Made by a program: the position numbers and the translations under genes
Assembly (NCBI RefSeq): GCF_002155145.1
Contig: NZ_CP021323.1
Coordinates: 2,170,001-2,234,000 of the forward strand
DNA from: Kushneria konosiri
Lineage (GTDB): Bacteria > Pseudomonadota > Gammaproteobacteria > Pseudomonadales > Halomonadaceae
DNA: 64,000 nucleotides
Direction of reading: 5' to 3'
The notes under the pieces: model-generated
The model's database searches: none
What the model saw: the letters and a program-made list of their open reading frames with translations, nothing else
What the model was told of the DNA's origin: nothing
Shown: piece by piece, positions 10,347-18,422 of the stretch
How the letters are laid out: each line of letters starts with the position of its first letter
Position numbering within the stretch: the stretch's first letter is position 1

Positions 10347-11387
10347 TCAGTCGCGCTGCCGGGTGAGATACATGGCATCGCCGTAGCTGAAAAAGGCGTA
10401 GCGCTCGTCTACTGCCGCCCGATAGGCCTGCATGACATGGTCATATCCTGCAAAGGAGGCCACCAGCATCAAAAGCGTGGATTCCGGCAGGTGAAAATTG
10501 GTGATCAGGGCATCCACGCACTGCCATTGATAACCCGGATAAATAAAAATATCCGTGTCGCCGCTGAAGGCTTCGATTCGATCGCTGCCGCTGTGCTGGC
10601 AGGCACTTTCCAGACAGCGCACGCTGGTGGTGCCGACCGCAATCACGCGATTGCCGCGGTCCTGTGCTGCGCGCACCTGCTCGGCGGTCGCCTCGCTGAC
10701 CTCGATCCATTCGCTGTGCATGTGGTGTTCGAGAATGTTGTCGACCCGGACGGGCTGGAAGGTACCGGCCCCGACATGCAGGGTGACGAAAGCCTTCTCG
10801 ATGCCTCGCTGTTCCATGGCCTCGAGCAGCGCTTCATCAAAGTGAAGGCCGGCGGTGGGCGCGGCGACGGCGCCGTCGCGGCGGGCATAAACGGTCTGAT
10901 AGCGTTCGCGGTCGGTGTGCTCGTCTTCGCGTTCGATATAGGGCGGCAGCGGCATGTGGCCATGTGCTTCCAGCAGAGCGACCAGCGGCGTATCGCCTTC
11001 AAACTTCAGTTCGAAAAGCGCATCGCGCCGACCTTCTACCACGGCATGAATGTCCCCTTCGAACACGATCCGAGTGCCGATCTTCGGTGCCTTGCTGGCG
11101 CGCAAATGGGCCAGACCCCGGTGGGTATCCAGAGGACGTTCCAGCAGCATTTCAACGCGGCCACCACTTTCCTTGTGACCGAAAAGCCGTGCGGGAATGA
11201 CGCGAGTGTCGTTGAACACCACCAGGTCGCCCGGCGTCAGATGCTCCAGAAGTTTTGGAAAGCGTGTGTGTTCAAGATGGCCGCTGTCACCATCGACGCA
11301 CAGCAGACGGCAGTCACTGCGCTGGTCGCTGGGATAGCGGGCAATCAGTTCGTTGGGCAGATCAAAGTGAAAGTCGGCGCGCTGCAT
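10347..11387 (-). CDS. queA: S-adenosylmethionine:tRNA ribosyltransferase-isomerase QueA
   Basis: Transfers the ribosyl moiety of SAM to preQ1 in tRNA, giving epoxyqueuosine. The 346-residue product has the usual length and starts with [14 protein letters not shown]. Family motifs include [27 protein letters not shown] and [29 protein letters not shown]. It is the first gene of the minus-strand queA-tgt-yajC-secDF group and is divergent from the tRNA-Leu gene. Confidence 0.97.
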   Translation of the reverse strand: MQRADFHFDLPNELIARYPSDQRSDCRLLCVDGDSGHLEHTRFPKLLEHLTPGDLVVFNDTRVIPARLFGHKESGGRVEMLLERPLDTHRGLAHLRASKAPKIGTRIVFEGDIHAVVEGRRDALFELKFEGDTPLVALLEAHGHMPLPPYIEREDEHTDRERYQTVYARRDGAVAAPTAGLHFDEALLEAMEQRGIEKAFVTLHVGAGTFQPVRVDNILEHHMHSEWIEVSEATAEQVRAAQDRGNRVIAVGTTSVRCLESACQHSGSDRIEAFSGDTDIFIYPGYQWQCVDALITNFHLPESTLLMLVASFAGYDHVMQAYRAAVDERYAFFSYGDAMYLTRQRD

Positions 11388-11451
11388 GGCTTATCAAGGA
11401 TCGGTGTTGTCAATGGGCGGGCATGATAGCGGATGCCACCGGTCTGCGTCA

Positions 11452-11479
11452 TTGACGTGTTGGCCAGGGTTCGTATAAT
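11452..11479 (+). promoter_or_regulatory. Sigma70 promoter of tRNA-Leu
   Basis: TTGACG (11452-11457) and a consensus TATAAT (11474-11479) are separated by 16 bases, 17 bases before the first base of the tRNA. This is one of the clearest promoter matches in the window. Confidence 0.85.
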
Positions 11480-11496
11480 ACGCCTCGCGCAACACT

Positions 11497-11584
11497 GCCG
11501 GTGTGGCGAAATTGGTAGACGCAGCGGATTCAAAATCCGCCGGACTAATCCTCCGTGTCGGTTCGAGTCCGACCACCGGCACCA
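11497..11584 (+). tRNA. tRNA-Leu (CAA)
   Basis: Class II tRNA of 88 bases including an encoded CCA. The acceptor stem pairs GCCGGTG (11497-11503) with CACCGGC (11574-11580). The D arm contains TGGTAGACGC, the anticodon arm reads GGATT-CAA-AATCC with anticodon CAA at about 11530-11532, a long variable arm follows, and the T arm has GGTTCGAGTCC. Sequence order and the long variable arm identify leucine. Confidence 0.95.
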
Positions 11585-11710
11585 TCTCTATCCGCGGTTT
11601 CTTCCAGTCTCATTTCCCCTTTCGTTTCTTTGCTTGCCATCCATCCCGGCAGGGCGTGTATTCTTGTCTGTTGCATCCGTTTTAAACGCTCATGATAGAG
11701 GAGATTCCGA

Positions 11711-12451
11711 GTGTCCCATCAAAGCTGCATGGTTCGGCATTTTCAATATTTTGCGGATCTTTCCGATTCGGAAATCGAGCTTTTGAGCACGCTTGAGAAA
11801 TCTCCCGAGCAGCTCAAAAGCGGTGATGCCCTGTGGCGTGAAGGCGAGCGTGCCGAAGAGATGGCGGTATTAAGCCAGGGCTGGGCCTGCAGCAGCTATG
11901 TGCTGGAAGATGGCAGCAGAATGATTCTGGATATCTTTATGCCCGGAGACGTGGTCGGCCTGCGTGAATATGCCCTCCATGAACACCAGTCGACCGTTGA
12001 TGCCATCACCGATTGTACGTTTTGTCGCTTTCCCCACAGCCATCTGGATGACGTGTTTGAACAGTCCGGTCGATTGACCAGCACCTTTTTCGCCATTTCA
12101 GGCATTCAGCAATCCATGCTGGTGGAGAGAATGGTCAATCTGGGGCGCAGAAATGCTCAGAACAGGCTGGCTCATTTTCTGTGCGAGACGCGCAGCCGTC
12201 TTTCCAAAACCAACAGTGGCGCGCTCAACGAGTTCAGGCTGCCGTTATCGCAACAGATGCTGGCGGATCTGATGGGGTTAACGCCGGTACACGTCAGCCG
12301 GGTATTTTCTTCTCTACGCGAGCAGTCGCTGGTTTATCGTGATCGTCACCAGATCACCATTCCGGATATCGATCGGCTACAAGCCTTTTCGGATTTCAGG
12401 GAAGGCTATTTGCGGATGCAATCACCCCCGGAATCGACTCGCGTCAACTAA
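11711..12451 (+). CDS. Crp/Fnr-family transcriptional regulator
   Basis: The 246-residue product has an N-terminal cyclic-nucleotide-binding-type beta barrel (about residues 10-125; MILDIFMPGDVVGLREYAL), a dimerisation helix and a C-terminal winged helix with recognition motif LADLMGLTPVHVSRVFSSLRE near residues 190-212. The N-terminal four-cysteine pattern of FNR/ANR is absent, so a 4Fe-4S oxygen sensor is unlikely. The start is a GTG at 11711 with AGAGGAG at 11697-11703. The ligand is unknown. Following genes encode a small membrane protein and stress proteins, which suggests but does not prove a stress-response role. Confidence 0.85.
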   Translation: MSHQSCMVRHFQYFADLSDSEIELLSTLEKSPEQLKSGDALWREGERAEEMAVLSQGWACSSYVLEDGSRMILDIFMPGDVVGLREYALHEHQSTVDAITDCTFCRFPHSHLDDVFEQSGRLTSTFFAISGIQQSMLVERMVNLGRRNAQNRLAHFLCETRSRLSKTNSGALNEFRLPLSQQMLADLMGLTPVHVSRVFSSLREQSLVYRDRHQITIPDIDRLQAFSDFREGYLRMQSPPESTRVN

Positions 12452-12741
12452 ATCAGAGGAGATAGTAAAACCAGACTAAATATCCTGTTAAACAATGAAT
12501 CGGTTTTGGCTGTCTACCAAAAAATCAAGTTGATATGAGCGTGGATGATATCTTTTTTTATTTTCGAAATATGACAGCAAACTATAAATCAAGATTGGTT
12601 CGATCAGGAGTTTTCTGTCGGTTTTGTAATGCAAACAATGACAAAAGTGCAACGAATTCTGAAAGCCCCTAGAATGTCGACATTCATGTGGTCGGGATGC
12701 AGGTCCCGATCATGCCTTGTCGAGTCTGTACTGGAGTGTTC
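12452..12741. other. AT-rich intergenic region upstream of a small membrane-protein gene
   Basis: About 290 bases with clearly lower GC than the flanking genes and many short A/T runs (for example around 12545-12565). It has no open frame with a ribosome binding site. Two ATCAA-containing segments (about 12524 and 12588) are not arranged as an FNR/ANR box. It probably holds the promoter of the 44-codon gene. Confidence 0.4.
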
Positions 12742-12876
12742 ATGAGCGAGGGCGTACTGCACTTTTTCTTTATTACGACAGGCGCGATACTGACGCTTTT
12801 ATTTTTCCCGCTGCTGGCCATGGTGCTTTTCAAGCTACTGCGACGCTGGCGCGAGGATAAACGTTCTCGGCATTAA
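12742..12876 (+). CDS. Small single-span membrane protein, unknown function
   Basis: A 44-residue open frame starts at ATG 12742 with GGAG at 12733-12736. It predicts one hydrophobic helix (about residues 6-29; FFFITTGAILTLLFFPLLAMVLF) followed by a strongly basic tail (KLLRRWREDKRSRH), so the C-terminus should be cytoplasmic. A longer frame from 12688 adds 18 residues with no ribosome binding site. I do not recognise the family. It lies between the Crp/Fnr gene and the convergent universal stress protein gene. Confidence 0.6.
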   Translation: MSEGVLHFFFITTGAILTLLFFPLLAMVLFKLLRRWREDKRSRH

Positions 12877-12939
12877 GAAAGCGTCGCAGTATCTGGAAGT
12901 GCCTGACATGTCGCAATGGCATGGACAGGCGACGGCGCT

Positions 12940-13341
12940 TTATCTAACCGTGACAACGCGGCAGGCTGCGTGATGATTAATGGCACGAGAGACACTGCCA
13001 CCCGTTGCATTCGAGGTTCTGCCCATCCCCTTGTACCCCATCACGATGGCGTCGGCGTCCAGCCGGTGCGCTTCACGCTCGATGACTTCTGCAGGATCTC
13101 CCCTGCGAACGAGAATACTGGTATCGATATCCGAGGCGTCAATGGTTTCAAGGGCGGTCTGCACAAGCTCCATGGCGGTCTCGTCCTGAGACTTTTGCGT
13201 GTCATTCTCCAGGGCGCCAGTGACCGGGACGTGTAACAGGTAAAGTCTGGCATGGCTGGCGCGCGCCAGATGCGCGGCGATATCCAGAGCCTTGTTGGCA
13301 TTCCCGGAGCCATCCAGCGGTACGAGAATTGTGTGATACAT
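12940..13341 (-). CDS. UspA-family universal stress protein
   Basis: The 133-residue product starts YHTILVPLDGSGNANKALD, the standard Usp first strand and nucleotide loop. The ATP-binding pattern G-x2-G-x9-G-S is complete in GYKGMGRTSNATGGSVS near the C-terminus, so it should belong to the ATP-binding subgroup. The ATG at 13341 has AGGAGG seven to eight bases upstream on the minus strand. It is a cytoplasmic stress protein and which stress induces it cannot be read from sequence. Confidence 0.93.
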   Translation of the reverse strand: MYHTILVPLDGSGNANKALDIAAHLARASHARLYLLHVPVTGALENDTQKSQDETAMELVQTALETIDASDIDTSILVRRGDPAEVIEREAHRLDADAIVMGYKGMGRTSNATGGSVSRAINHHAACRVVTVR

Positions 13342-13484
13342 CAATGAGCCTCCTTTTGTCCGTGTTCTATCGATGTTGTTGCATCCTTCATGAGTATAAA
13401 ACCGAAGGCGCAGCTGTCATGGTTCTGCTGTCATGTCGTCCATTGACTGAAAAGTGAAAGGGCCTGAATGAGCAGAGCAGATAC

Positions 13485-13514
13485 TAAAACGCCCGCACCA
13501 GAAGGGGCGGGCGT
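13485..13514 (-). terminator. Terminator downstream of the ElaB/YqjD-like gene
   Basis: An 8-base-pair stem pairs 13489-13496 (ACGCCCGC) with 13507-13514 (GCGGGCGT) around a 10-base loop. On the minus strand it is followed by TTTTAG, which suits termination of the leftward gene at 13532-13876. Confidence 0.7.
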
Positions 13515-13531
13515 ACCGGAAACTTCGTTGA

Positions 13532-13876
13532 TCAGAATCGACGGCCCAGCAAAAGACCGGCGACCAGTCCAATAGCCGCACCTGCGCCAATGTAGCTCCA
13601 TGCATTTTCATGGACATGGCGGTCCAGGTCACGGGCGCCTTCTTCGGTCAGTTCCCAGGCGCGATGACTTTCATCTTCTACCCGATCGCGGGCCTGATGC
13701 CAGCGCTGACCAAGATGGTCACCGGCACCCTTGAGGCGACTGCGTACCTTTTGACCCGTTGAATCAAGCTCGTCCTCGTATCTCGCCAATGCGCGTGCCC
13801 CACGCTTGTTCAGCTCCTTTTCATAGTCCTTGAGTCGACGAGTCGCTCGGCTATCACTGGATGAAAAAATGCCCAT
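13532..13876 (-). CDS. DUF883 (ElaB/YqjD) family membrane-anchored protein
   Basis: The 114-residue product has a charged, helical N-terminal region (about residues 10-88, rich in R, E, D and K) and a C-terminal anchor WSYIGAGAAIGLVAGLLLGRRF. This is the ElaB/YqjD/YgaM layout; in E. coli these tail-anchored inner-membrane proteins bind ribosomes in stationary phase. GGAGG lies seven bases before the ATG. It is upstream of, and on the same strand as, the universal stress protein gene but separated from it by a terminator. Family assignment is by architecture and the C-terminal glycine motif. Confidence 0.85.
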   Translation of the reverse strand: MGIFSSSDSRATRRLKDYEKELNKRGARALARYEDELDSTGQKVRSRLKGAGDHLGQRWHQARDRVEDESHRAWELTEEGARDLDRHVHENAWSYIGAGAAIGLVAGLLLGRRF

Positions 13877-14521
13877 CGGATGTCCTCCATTGACGTGGTA
13901 AGGGTTGTTTCAGATCAATACCGTGCGGAGTGCTGGTCGGTACAGATGGCTGAAAACGTGGGTGTCTTTCTGATTTATGCAGAGACAAAAGGTGTTTGTC
14001 ATGATCTGCACGACTTGATTGGACACTGTAGTCAAGCGTAGTTCAGATCATATCGATTGACCTGATCTTCGTGGTGATGGTCATGGACGGTCATGCTGTG
14101 TGACGAGGTTGTACAAGAAAGCGATTTTTCCCTGGCCGGAATTGATTTTTGAAAATAAAAAAACCGTTTATTCCCGAGAAATGTAGACAGCAGTTCTACC
14201 GGTGTTACTATCTTTGCGCTGCAAGGATGCAGCCAGAAGGCAGGAAGCTTTCATGTCGTCAGAGTGCAGGATCTTTCAGGAAGAAAGAGTGGTTAACGAC
14301 GCCATGGATGGTGTCTGATGTCATAACGAGTAGTACCCGCCAGCGATACCCTGTTGTTATGCCTCCTTTTATTGTGATGTCGTCCTCATGTAACGGTTTC
14401 TGGCTGGCTTCGTTGATCGAGGCCTTTTTTACGTCCGTGCTTCGGACAACACAGGAACAGGGCTTCGAATACACCATGCTCAGGCGTAGGATGGTCCGTT
14501 TTATTCTCGGGGAGCGCTGTC
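13877..14521. other. Long intergenic region without a supported gene
   Basis: About 645 bases between the DUF883 gene and the NUDIX gene. Open frames here (for example one running from 14149 into the NUDIX gene) lack ribosome binding sites and family-like sequence. The stretch near 14140-14175 is A/T rich. I see no tRNA-like fold, strong terminator or repeat. It may hold a promoter for the NUDIX gene or an unrecognised small RNA. Confidence 0.4.
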
Positions 14522-15019
14522 ATGGGATCATCGCGAGCACGTGTCCAGATTGTGGATGCCCTGAATCTGCCCGTGGGAAGTGCACGTCGATGCGATGTAC
14601 GTCGGCTGAAGATATGGCATCGAGCCGTCTATATTTTTGTGCTGGATCCGCATGATCGTCTGTGCGTACAGCGCCGCACGCTCTGGAAGGATATTTTCCC
14701 GGGATACCGCGATCTTTGTGCCGGCGGTGTGGTTGATGCCGGTGAATCCATGGCAGGTGCTGCCCGCCGGGAGCTTCATGAAGAACTGGGATTGTCACTG
14801 ACATTGAACGAGTGTCTGAAGCTTCATTTTGAAGCAGGCATGAATGCGTTTGGCAGCGTCTTTACCGCGCGCTATCACGATCAGCCCATGACGCTTCAAT
14901 CCAGTGAAGTAGAAGCCGTCGAATGGATGACCCTTGATGAGGCGCTGGCAGTACAGGATGCGACGCCCGATTCACGGCAGGCGCTGAAGGCTCTGGTTGA
15001 TCAGGGCTTCTTGTCATGA
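14522..15019 (+). CDS. NUDIX hydrolase, YfcD-like
   Basis: The 165-residue protein contains a complete Nudix box (G-x5-E-x7-R-E-x2-E-E-x-G) spanning GGVVDAGESMAGAARRELHE and the following ELGL, which binds the metal and hydrolyses nucleoside-diphosphate-linked compounds. The preceding WHRAVYIFVLDPHDRLCVQRR and PGYRDLCAGG resemble the YfcD/isopentenyl-diphosphate-isomerase-like branch, so substrate cannot be assigned. The ATG at 14522 has GGGGAG just upstream (about 14510). It is convergent with dgcA, with only 43 bases between the stops. Confidence 0.88.
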   Translation: MGSSRARVQIVDALNLPVGSARRCDVRRLKIWHRAVYIFVLDPHDRLCVQRRTLWKDIFPGYRDLCAGGVVDAGESMAGAARRELHEELGLSLTLNECLKLHFEAGMNAFGSVFTARYHDQPMTLQSSEVEAVEWMTLDEALAVQDATPDSRQALKALVDQGFLS

Positions 15020-15062
15020 ATGACGGATGTGAGCGCCCGCCTGCAGGCAGGCGCCCTGACTT

Positions 15063-16040
15063 TCAGGTGTCGTGGGTTTCCCTGACCCAGCCGTTGCGAT
15101 AATCCAGTGCCGGAACATCATCATTTGACAGCCAGATCGGGCCATCCAGATCGACAATGTCGGCGTGTGCGGCCACCGGCAGTGCTGCCCGCATGGCCAT
15201 GGAAGTGCCCAGCATGCAGCCCACCATGATGCGCATGTCATGTTTACGGGCCTCTTCCACCATCGCCAGCGCTTCTGTCAGCCCGCCGCTTTTATCAAGC
15301 TTGATGTTGATCATTTCATAGCGATCGCTCAGAAGGGCAATATCTTCCCGGGTATGGCAGCTTTCATCGGCGCACAGTGCTACCGGGTGAGCGAAGTCTG
15401 CCAGCACGCTGTCTTCTCCGGCGGGGAGGGGTTGTTCGATCATCTCGACATCGAGTTCTGCCAGCGCCTGACACCAGCTTTCCACGTTCTCCGGTGACCA
15501 CGCCTCATTGGCATCAATGATGAGACGTACATCGGGAGCGGCTTCCCTTACCGCGCGTACCCGTTCGACAACCTGCTCATCGTTGAGCTTGATCTTCAAA
15601 AGCCGTGCGCCCTGTGCCAGCTCCCGACGAGCCGCCTCGGCCATCTCCTCCGGCGTGGCGATGGAAATGGTATGAGCCGTGACGATTTCATGTCCGATCG
15701 GAGGGCCCAGTCGTGCTGTTGGCGTTGTGCCCTCGAGGGCGCATTCCAGCGACCACAGGGCGCAGTCGAGTGCGTTGCGCGCAGGGCCTGCCGGCAGGCG
15801 CTTGAGCAATGCCTTGCGATCGATACCCTGTTCAATGGCCAGCGACACTTCGTCGATCTCTTCCATGACCGACTCTGCGCTGTGCCCATAGCGCGGGGTG
15901 GGTTTGCTTTCGCCCGTTCCCACAACGCCGTCCTGGTGAATCTCGACGCGGATAATTTCAATCGATGTACTGGCGCCGCGCGCGATCACGAAGGGGCGAT
16001 CCAGCGGCCAGGTCTGGGTATAGCGCTTGAGCGTACGCAT
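15063..16040 (-). CDS. dgcA: Enolase-superfamily racemase/epimerase, DgcA-like
   Basis: The 325-residue protein belongs to the muconate-lactonizing / dipeptide-epimerase branch. Visible features are the KxK catalytic motif in LLKIKLND, metal ligands in IIDANEAW, IEQPLP and CADES, the second catalytic lysine in INIKLDKSGG, and the substrate-loop motif GCMLGTSMAM. Alone it could be an L-Ala-D/L-Glu epimerase. Its direct coupling to a DUF1611 gene (ATG overlaps the upstream stop by one base) matches the DgcN-DgcA pair, in which DgcA racemises N-acetyl-D-glutamate to the L form. The DgcA role is inferred from that pairing. Confidence 0.82.
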   Translation of the reverse strand: MRTLKRYTQTWPLDRPFVIARGASTSIEIIRVEIHQDGVVGTGESKPTPRYGHSAESVMEEIDEVSLAIEQGIDRKALLKRLPAGPARNALDCALWSLECALEGTTPTARLGPPIGHEIVTAHTISIATPEEMAEAARRELAQGARLLKIKLNDEQVVERVRAVREAAPDVRLIIDANEAWSPENVESWCQALAELDVEMIEQPLPAGEDSVLADFAHPVALCADESCHTREDIALLSDRYEMINIKLDKSGGLTEALAMVEEARKHDMRIMVGCMLGTSMAMRAALPVAAHADIVDLDGPIWLSNDDVPALDYRNGWVRETHDT

Positions 16041-17074
16041 TACGCAGCTCCTTTCGTAAAGGTGGCGACCAGCGGTTCGATACCAAAGCGTATGGGGTCG
16101 GTTGCCGGTACCCCAAACTGCTGGCTCAGCGCTTCCAGCTCACGTCTCGCCGTCGCCTCATCCACCTGAGACGTATTAACGGAAAAACCGGCGAGCTGCA
16201 CATCGGGGTTGGTAATGCGAGCAGCGCTCAGGCTGGCCTCGACACAGGCAGCCATGTCAGGCATCGGCCGGTTGGGCAGGTGGCGCATATGAGGCCGGCC
16301 CAGTTCATGACACATCACGATGTAGTCGGGCTGGGCACCATGTAGCAGGCCAAGGCTGACGCCTGCATAGGCAGGATGAAACAGCGAGCCCTGACCTTCG
16401 ATGATGTCCCATTGGTCATCAGCGGCTGCCGGGCTCAACCACTCCACGGCACCGGAGATAAAGTCGGCGATGACGGCATCGATGGCGACGCCTTCACCGG
16501 CCACCAGTACCCCGCACTGCCCGGTGGCGCGAAAGCGTGCATTGAAACCGGCCTCTTCAAGGCCGCGCTGCAGTGCCAGTGAGCTGAACATCTTGCCCAG
16601 CGAACAGTCGGTGCCGACAGTCAGTATTCGCTTGCCCTGGCGAGGCTCGCCGTTGCCTACCTCCAGTGGCGGGTGGCTATGACGAATGTCATGAAGCGTG
16701 ACGCCATGTTTACGTGCCAGTTCGGCCACGCCTTCGATGGCATCAAGGCGCTGATGCATGCCACTGGCCACATCCATACCGTTCTCGATGGCCTGACAGA
16801 TGACATCGCGCCAGTGTGACGGAAGCTTGCCGCCCGAGTTGGCAACACCAATCACCAGCGTACGTGCGCCGCGGGCGCAGGCTTCTTCGATGCTGAGATC
16901 CTCGATGCCGACGCTGACCGTCTTCTCGGTCATGCGCAGCTGACCAACGGCTTTTTCCGGGCGCCAGATAACCACGGCACGCGCCATCTTCGCCGAGACG
17001 CTGTCTTCAATGTCTCCCAGAAACAAAAGGTAGGGCGAAACAATTTCTGCAGGTCGATAGGGCTGGCTCGTCAT
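16040..17074 (-). CDS. dgcN: DUF1611 protein, DgcN-like D-glutamate N-acetyltransferase
   Basis: The 344-residue protein has the DUF1611 two-domain form: an N-terminal Rossmann-like half (PYLLFLGDIEDSVSAKMARAV) and a C-terminal P-loop-type half with TVGTDCSLGKMFSS and IIEGQGSLFHPAYAGVSLG. In marine bacteria DgcN N-acetylates D-glutamate as the first step of a D-amino-acid catabolic route. The ATG at 17074 is chosen over a GTG at 17077 because GGAG is correctly spaced. It lies downstream of a LysR gene and a dyad operator candidate. Family is clear; the acetyltransferase role is transferred from the characterised pair. Confidence 0.84.
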   Translation of the reverse strand: MTSQPYRPAEIVSPYLLFLGDIEDSVSAKMARAVVIWRPEKAVGQLRMTEKTVSVGIEDLSIEEACARGARTLVIGVANSGGKLPSHWRDVICQAIENGMDVASGMHQRLDAIEGVAELARKHGVTLHDIRHSHPPLEVGNGEPRQGKRILTVGTDCSLGKMFSSLALQRGLEEAGFNARFRATGQCGVLVAGEGVAIDAVIADFISGAVEWLSPAAADDQWDIIEGQGSLFHPAYAGVSLGLLHGAQPDYIVMCHELGRPHMRHLPNRPMPDMAACVEASLSAARITNPDVQLAGFSVNTSQVDEATARRELEALSQQFGVPATDPIRFGIEPLVATFTKGAA

Positions 17075-17152
17075 CACTGGCTCCGTGTGAGTGGGAAAGG
17101 GAGTCAGTGTCGACGAAAAAGGTCATAGCTTCGAATGCTGATTTGTCGATTC

Positions 17153-17173
17153 GGTATAACTTCAGCGTATACC
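17153..17173. promoter_or_regulatory. Candidate LysR-type operator upstream of dgcN
   Basis: A perfect inverted repeat, GGTATA (17153-17158) and TATACC (17168-17173), with a 9-base centre. Its size and spacing suit a LysR-type T-N11-A box, and it lies about 80-100 bases upstream of the dgcN start, in the gap after the LysR gene. No -10/-35 pair was assigned with confidence. Confidence 0.55.
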
Positions 17174-17179
17174 TTGTCT

Positions 17180-18076
17180 CTAATCTGTCTGCCAGCGTTT
17201 TGAATGCGTTGCCAGCTGATCAATCAGCAACGTTCTCAACTGATGCGCCGCGTGGGGCCAGGGCACATGGCGCGCCCTTAGCAGGGCTACATTCATGTTC
17301 AGCTCGGGCGCCAGCGGCAATACCTGCAAACGGTCGCGGTAGCGCTCGGCAGTAAAGGGATCAACGATTCCCGTCCCGCCACCGGCGATGACCAGTTCGG
17401 CAATCACGCTGTAGGTCTTGACCCGAAGACGTGCCGCTGGAGACAGCCCCCGGGCCTTTAGTGCCTGACCCAGCAGGGTGCCCAGCGGGTCCTCTTCCGG
17501 CATCAGAATCAAACCGTGGTCGTTGAGCCATTCAAGCGTCGCCTGCATCGGGGCATCCATATCCGGCGGCAGCAGGGCTTTCATGGGTGCGCGCATCAGG
17601 TGCTCGCACTCGATCCCTTCAGGGGCCGGCTGTTCAAACGCCAGCGCCATGTCCAGCCGGTGGGCCAGCAGTTCATCGCACAGGGTGGAGAAATGCGAGG
17701 TGACCAGTTCGATCTCCAGCGCTGGTAGCCGGCGTTGAAGGGCAATAAGTGCCCCCGGTATGACCAGGTGTCCGGGCGCATGGGATGCGCCCAGACGCAG
17801 ATGCTGATCCACGCCATGAGAGAGCTGGCGGCCCAGTTGATCCACCACGTCCAGCTGTTTGACCGCCGCCTCGATGGCCGGCCACAGCCGCAGCGCTTCC
17901 GGCGTGGGGGTCAGCCCACGCGGATGACGCTCGAACAGACGAACGCCCAGCGTGGTTTCGGCGTGAGCCAGCGTACGCGTGACGTTGGGCTGGGAAACAT
18001 TAAGTCTTCGAGCGGCTGCACTGACACTGCCGCAACTGATCAGGGCATGGAAGACTTCGATATGACGCAGTTTCAT
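17180..18076 (-). CDS. LysR-family regulator, likely of the dgc genes
   Basis: The 298-residue product has the N-terminal LysR helix-turn-helix (MKLRHIEVFHALISCGSVSA, then ARRLNVSQPNVTRTLAHAE) and a substrate-binding domain with typical segments (LRLGASHAPGHLVIPGALIALQ). It precedes dgcN by about 105 bases on the same strand and may act on the dyad in that gap. In characterised DgcN-DgcA clusters a LysR protein, DgcR, activates transcription in response to D-glutamate; this gene is a good candidate for that role by position only. Confidence 0.85.
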   Translation of the reverse strand: MKLRHIEVFHALISCGSVSAAARRLNVSQPNVTRTLAHAETTLGVRLFERHPRGLTPTPEALRLWPAIEAAVKQLDVVDQLGRQLSHGVDQHLRLGASHAPGHLVIPGALIALQRRLPALEIELVTSHFSTLCDELLAHRLDMALAFEQPAPEGIECEHLMRAPMKALLPPDMDAPMQATLEWLNDHGLILMPEEDPLGTLLGQALKARGLSPAARLRVKTYSVIAELVIAGGGTGIVDPFTAERYRDRLQVLPLAPELNMNVALLRARHVPWPHAAHQLRTLLIDQLATHSKRWQTD

Positions 18077-18422
18077 GTTGAGGCCACATTGGCGAGGGGT
18101 TCATCCATGATGCCGACTGTCAGTGCCACATGCATTACCGGCTTGAGAGGCATGGGTATACCGATGAGACAGCGCATTCAAAATGCGGTGGCGTGTTTCA
18201 GAGAGCCTGACGGTATTTTTCATGGGCGCTGATGATTGAAGCAGGGCCTGCACCAGAACGTGCTCATGACAGACCGCTCTGGTGACAAGAAGGCCTGGAC
18301 GATAGACTCTGGTCAGCGTTTTGAAAGCACTGGCCTTTTGTACCAGGTTATGAAAGCTTGTGCGCCGCAAAGGGGTTTTCGGGCCCGACGGTACCTATCT
18401 GATATGACCATGGAGAATACAC
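18077..18422. other. Divergent intergenic region, no gene seen
   Basis: About 346 bases between the LysR gene and the mechanosensitive channel gene. It contains a short dyad (CGCATT-CAA-AATGCG, 18173-18187) of unknown meaning. Open frames here lack ribosome binding sites. It should hold both divergent promoters, but no convincing pair was identified. Confidence 0.4.

Noticed and set aside
11433-11786. Open frame spanning the tRNA-Leu gene
   Set aside because: It runs through a clear tRNA and has no protein-family features.
12500-12600. FNR/ANR binding site near the Crp/Fnr gene
   Set aside because: ATCAA and TTGAT elements are present but not in the TTGAT-N4-ATCAA order, so the box is not supported.
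14149-14655. Plus-strand open frame upstream of and overlapping the NUDIX gene
   Set aside because: No ribosome binding site, odd composition, and it overlaps the NUDIX start in another frame.
15028-15060. GC-rich near-palindrome between the NUDIX gene and dgcA as a terminator
   Set aside because: Pairing is imperfect and neither side has a T run.
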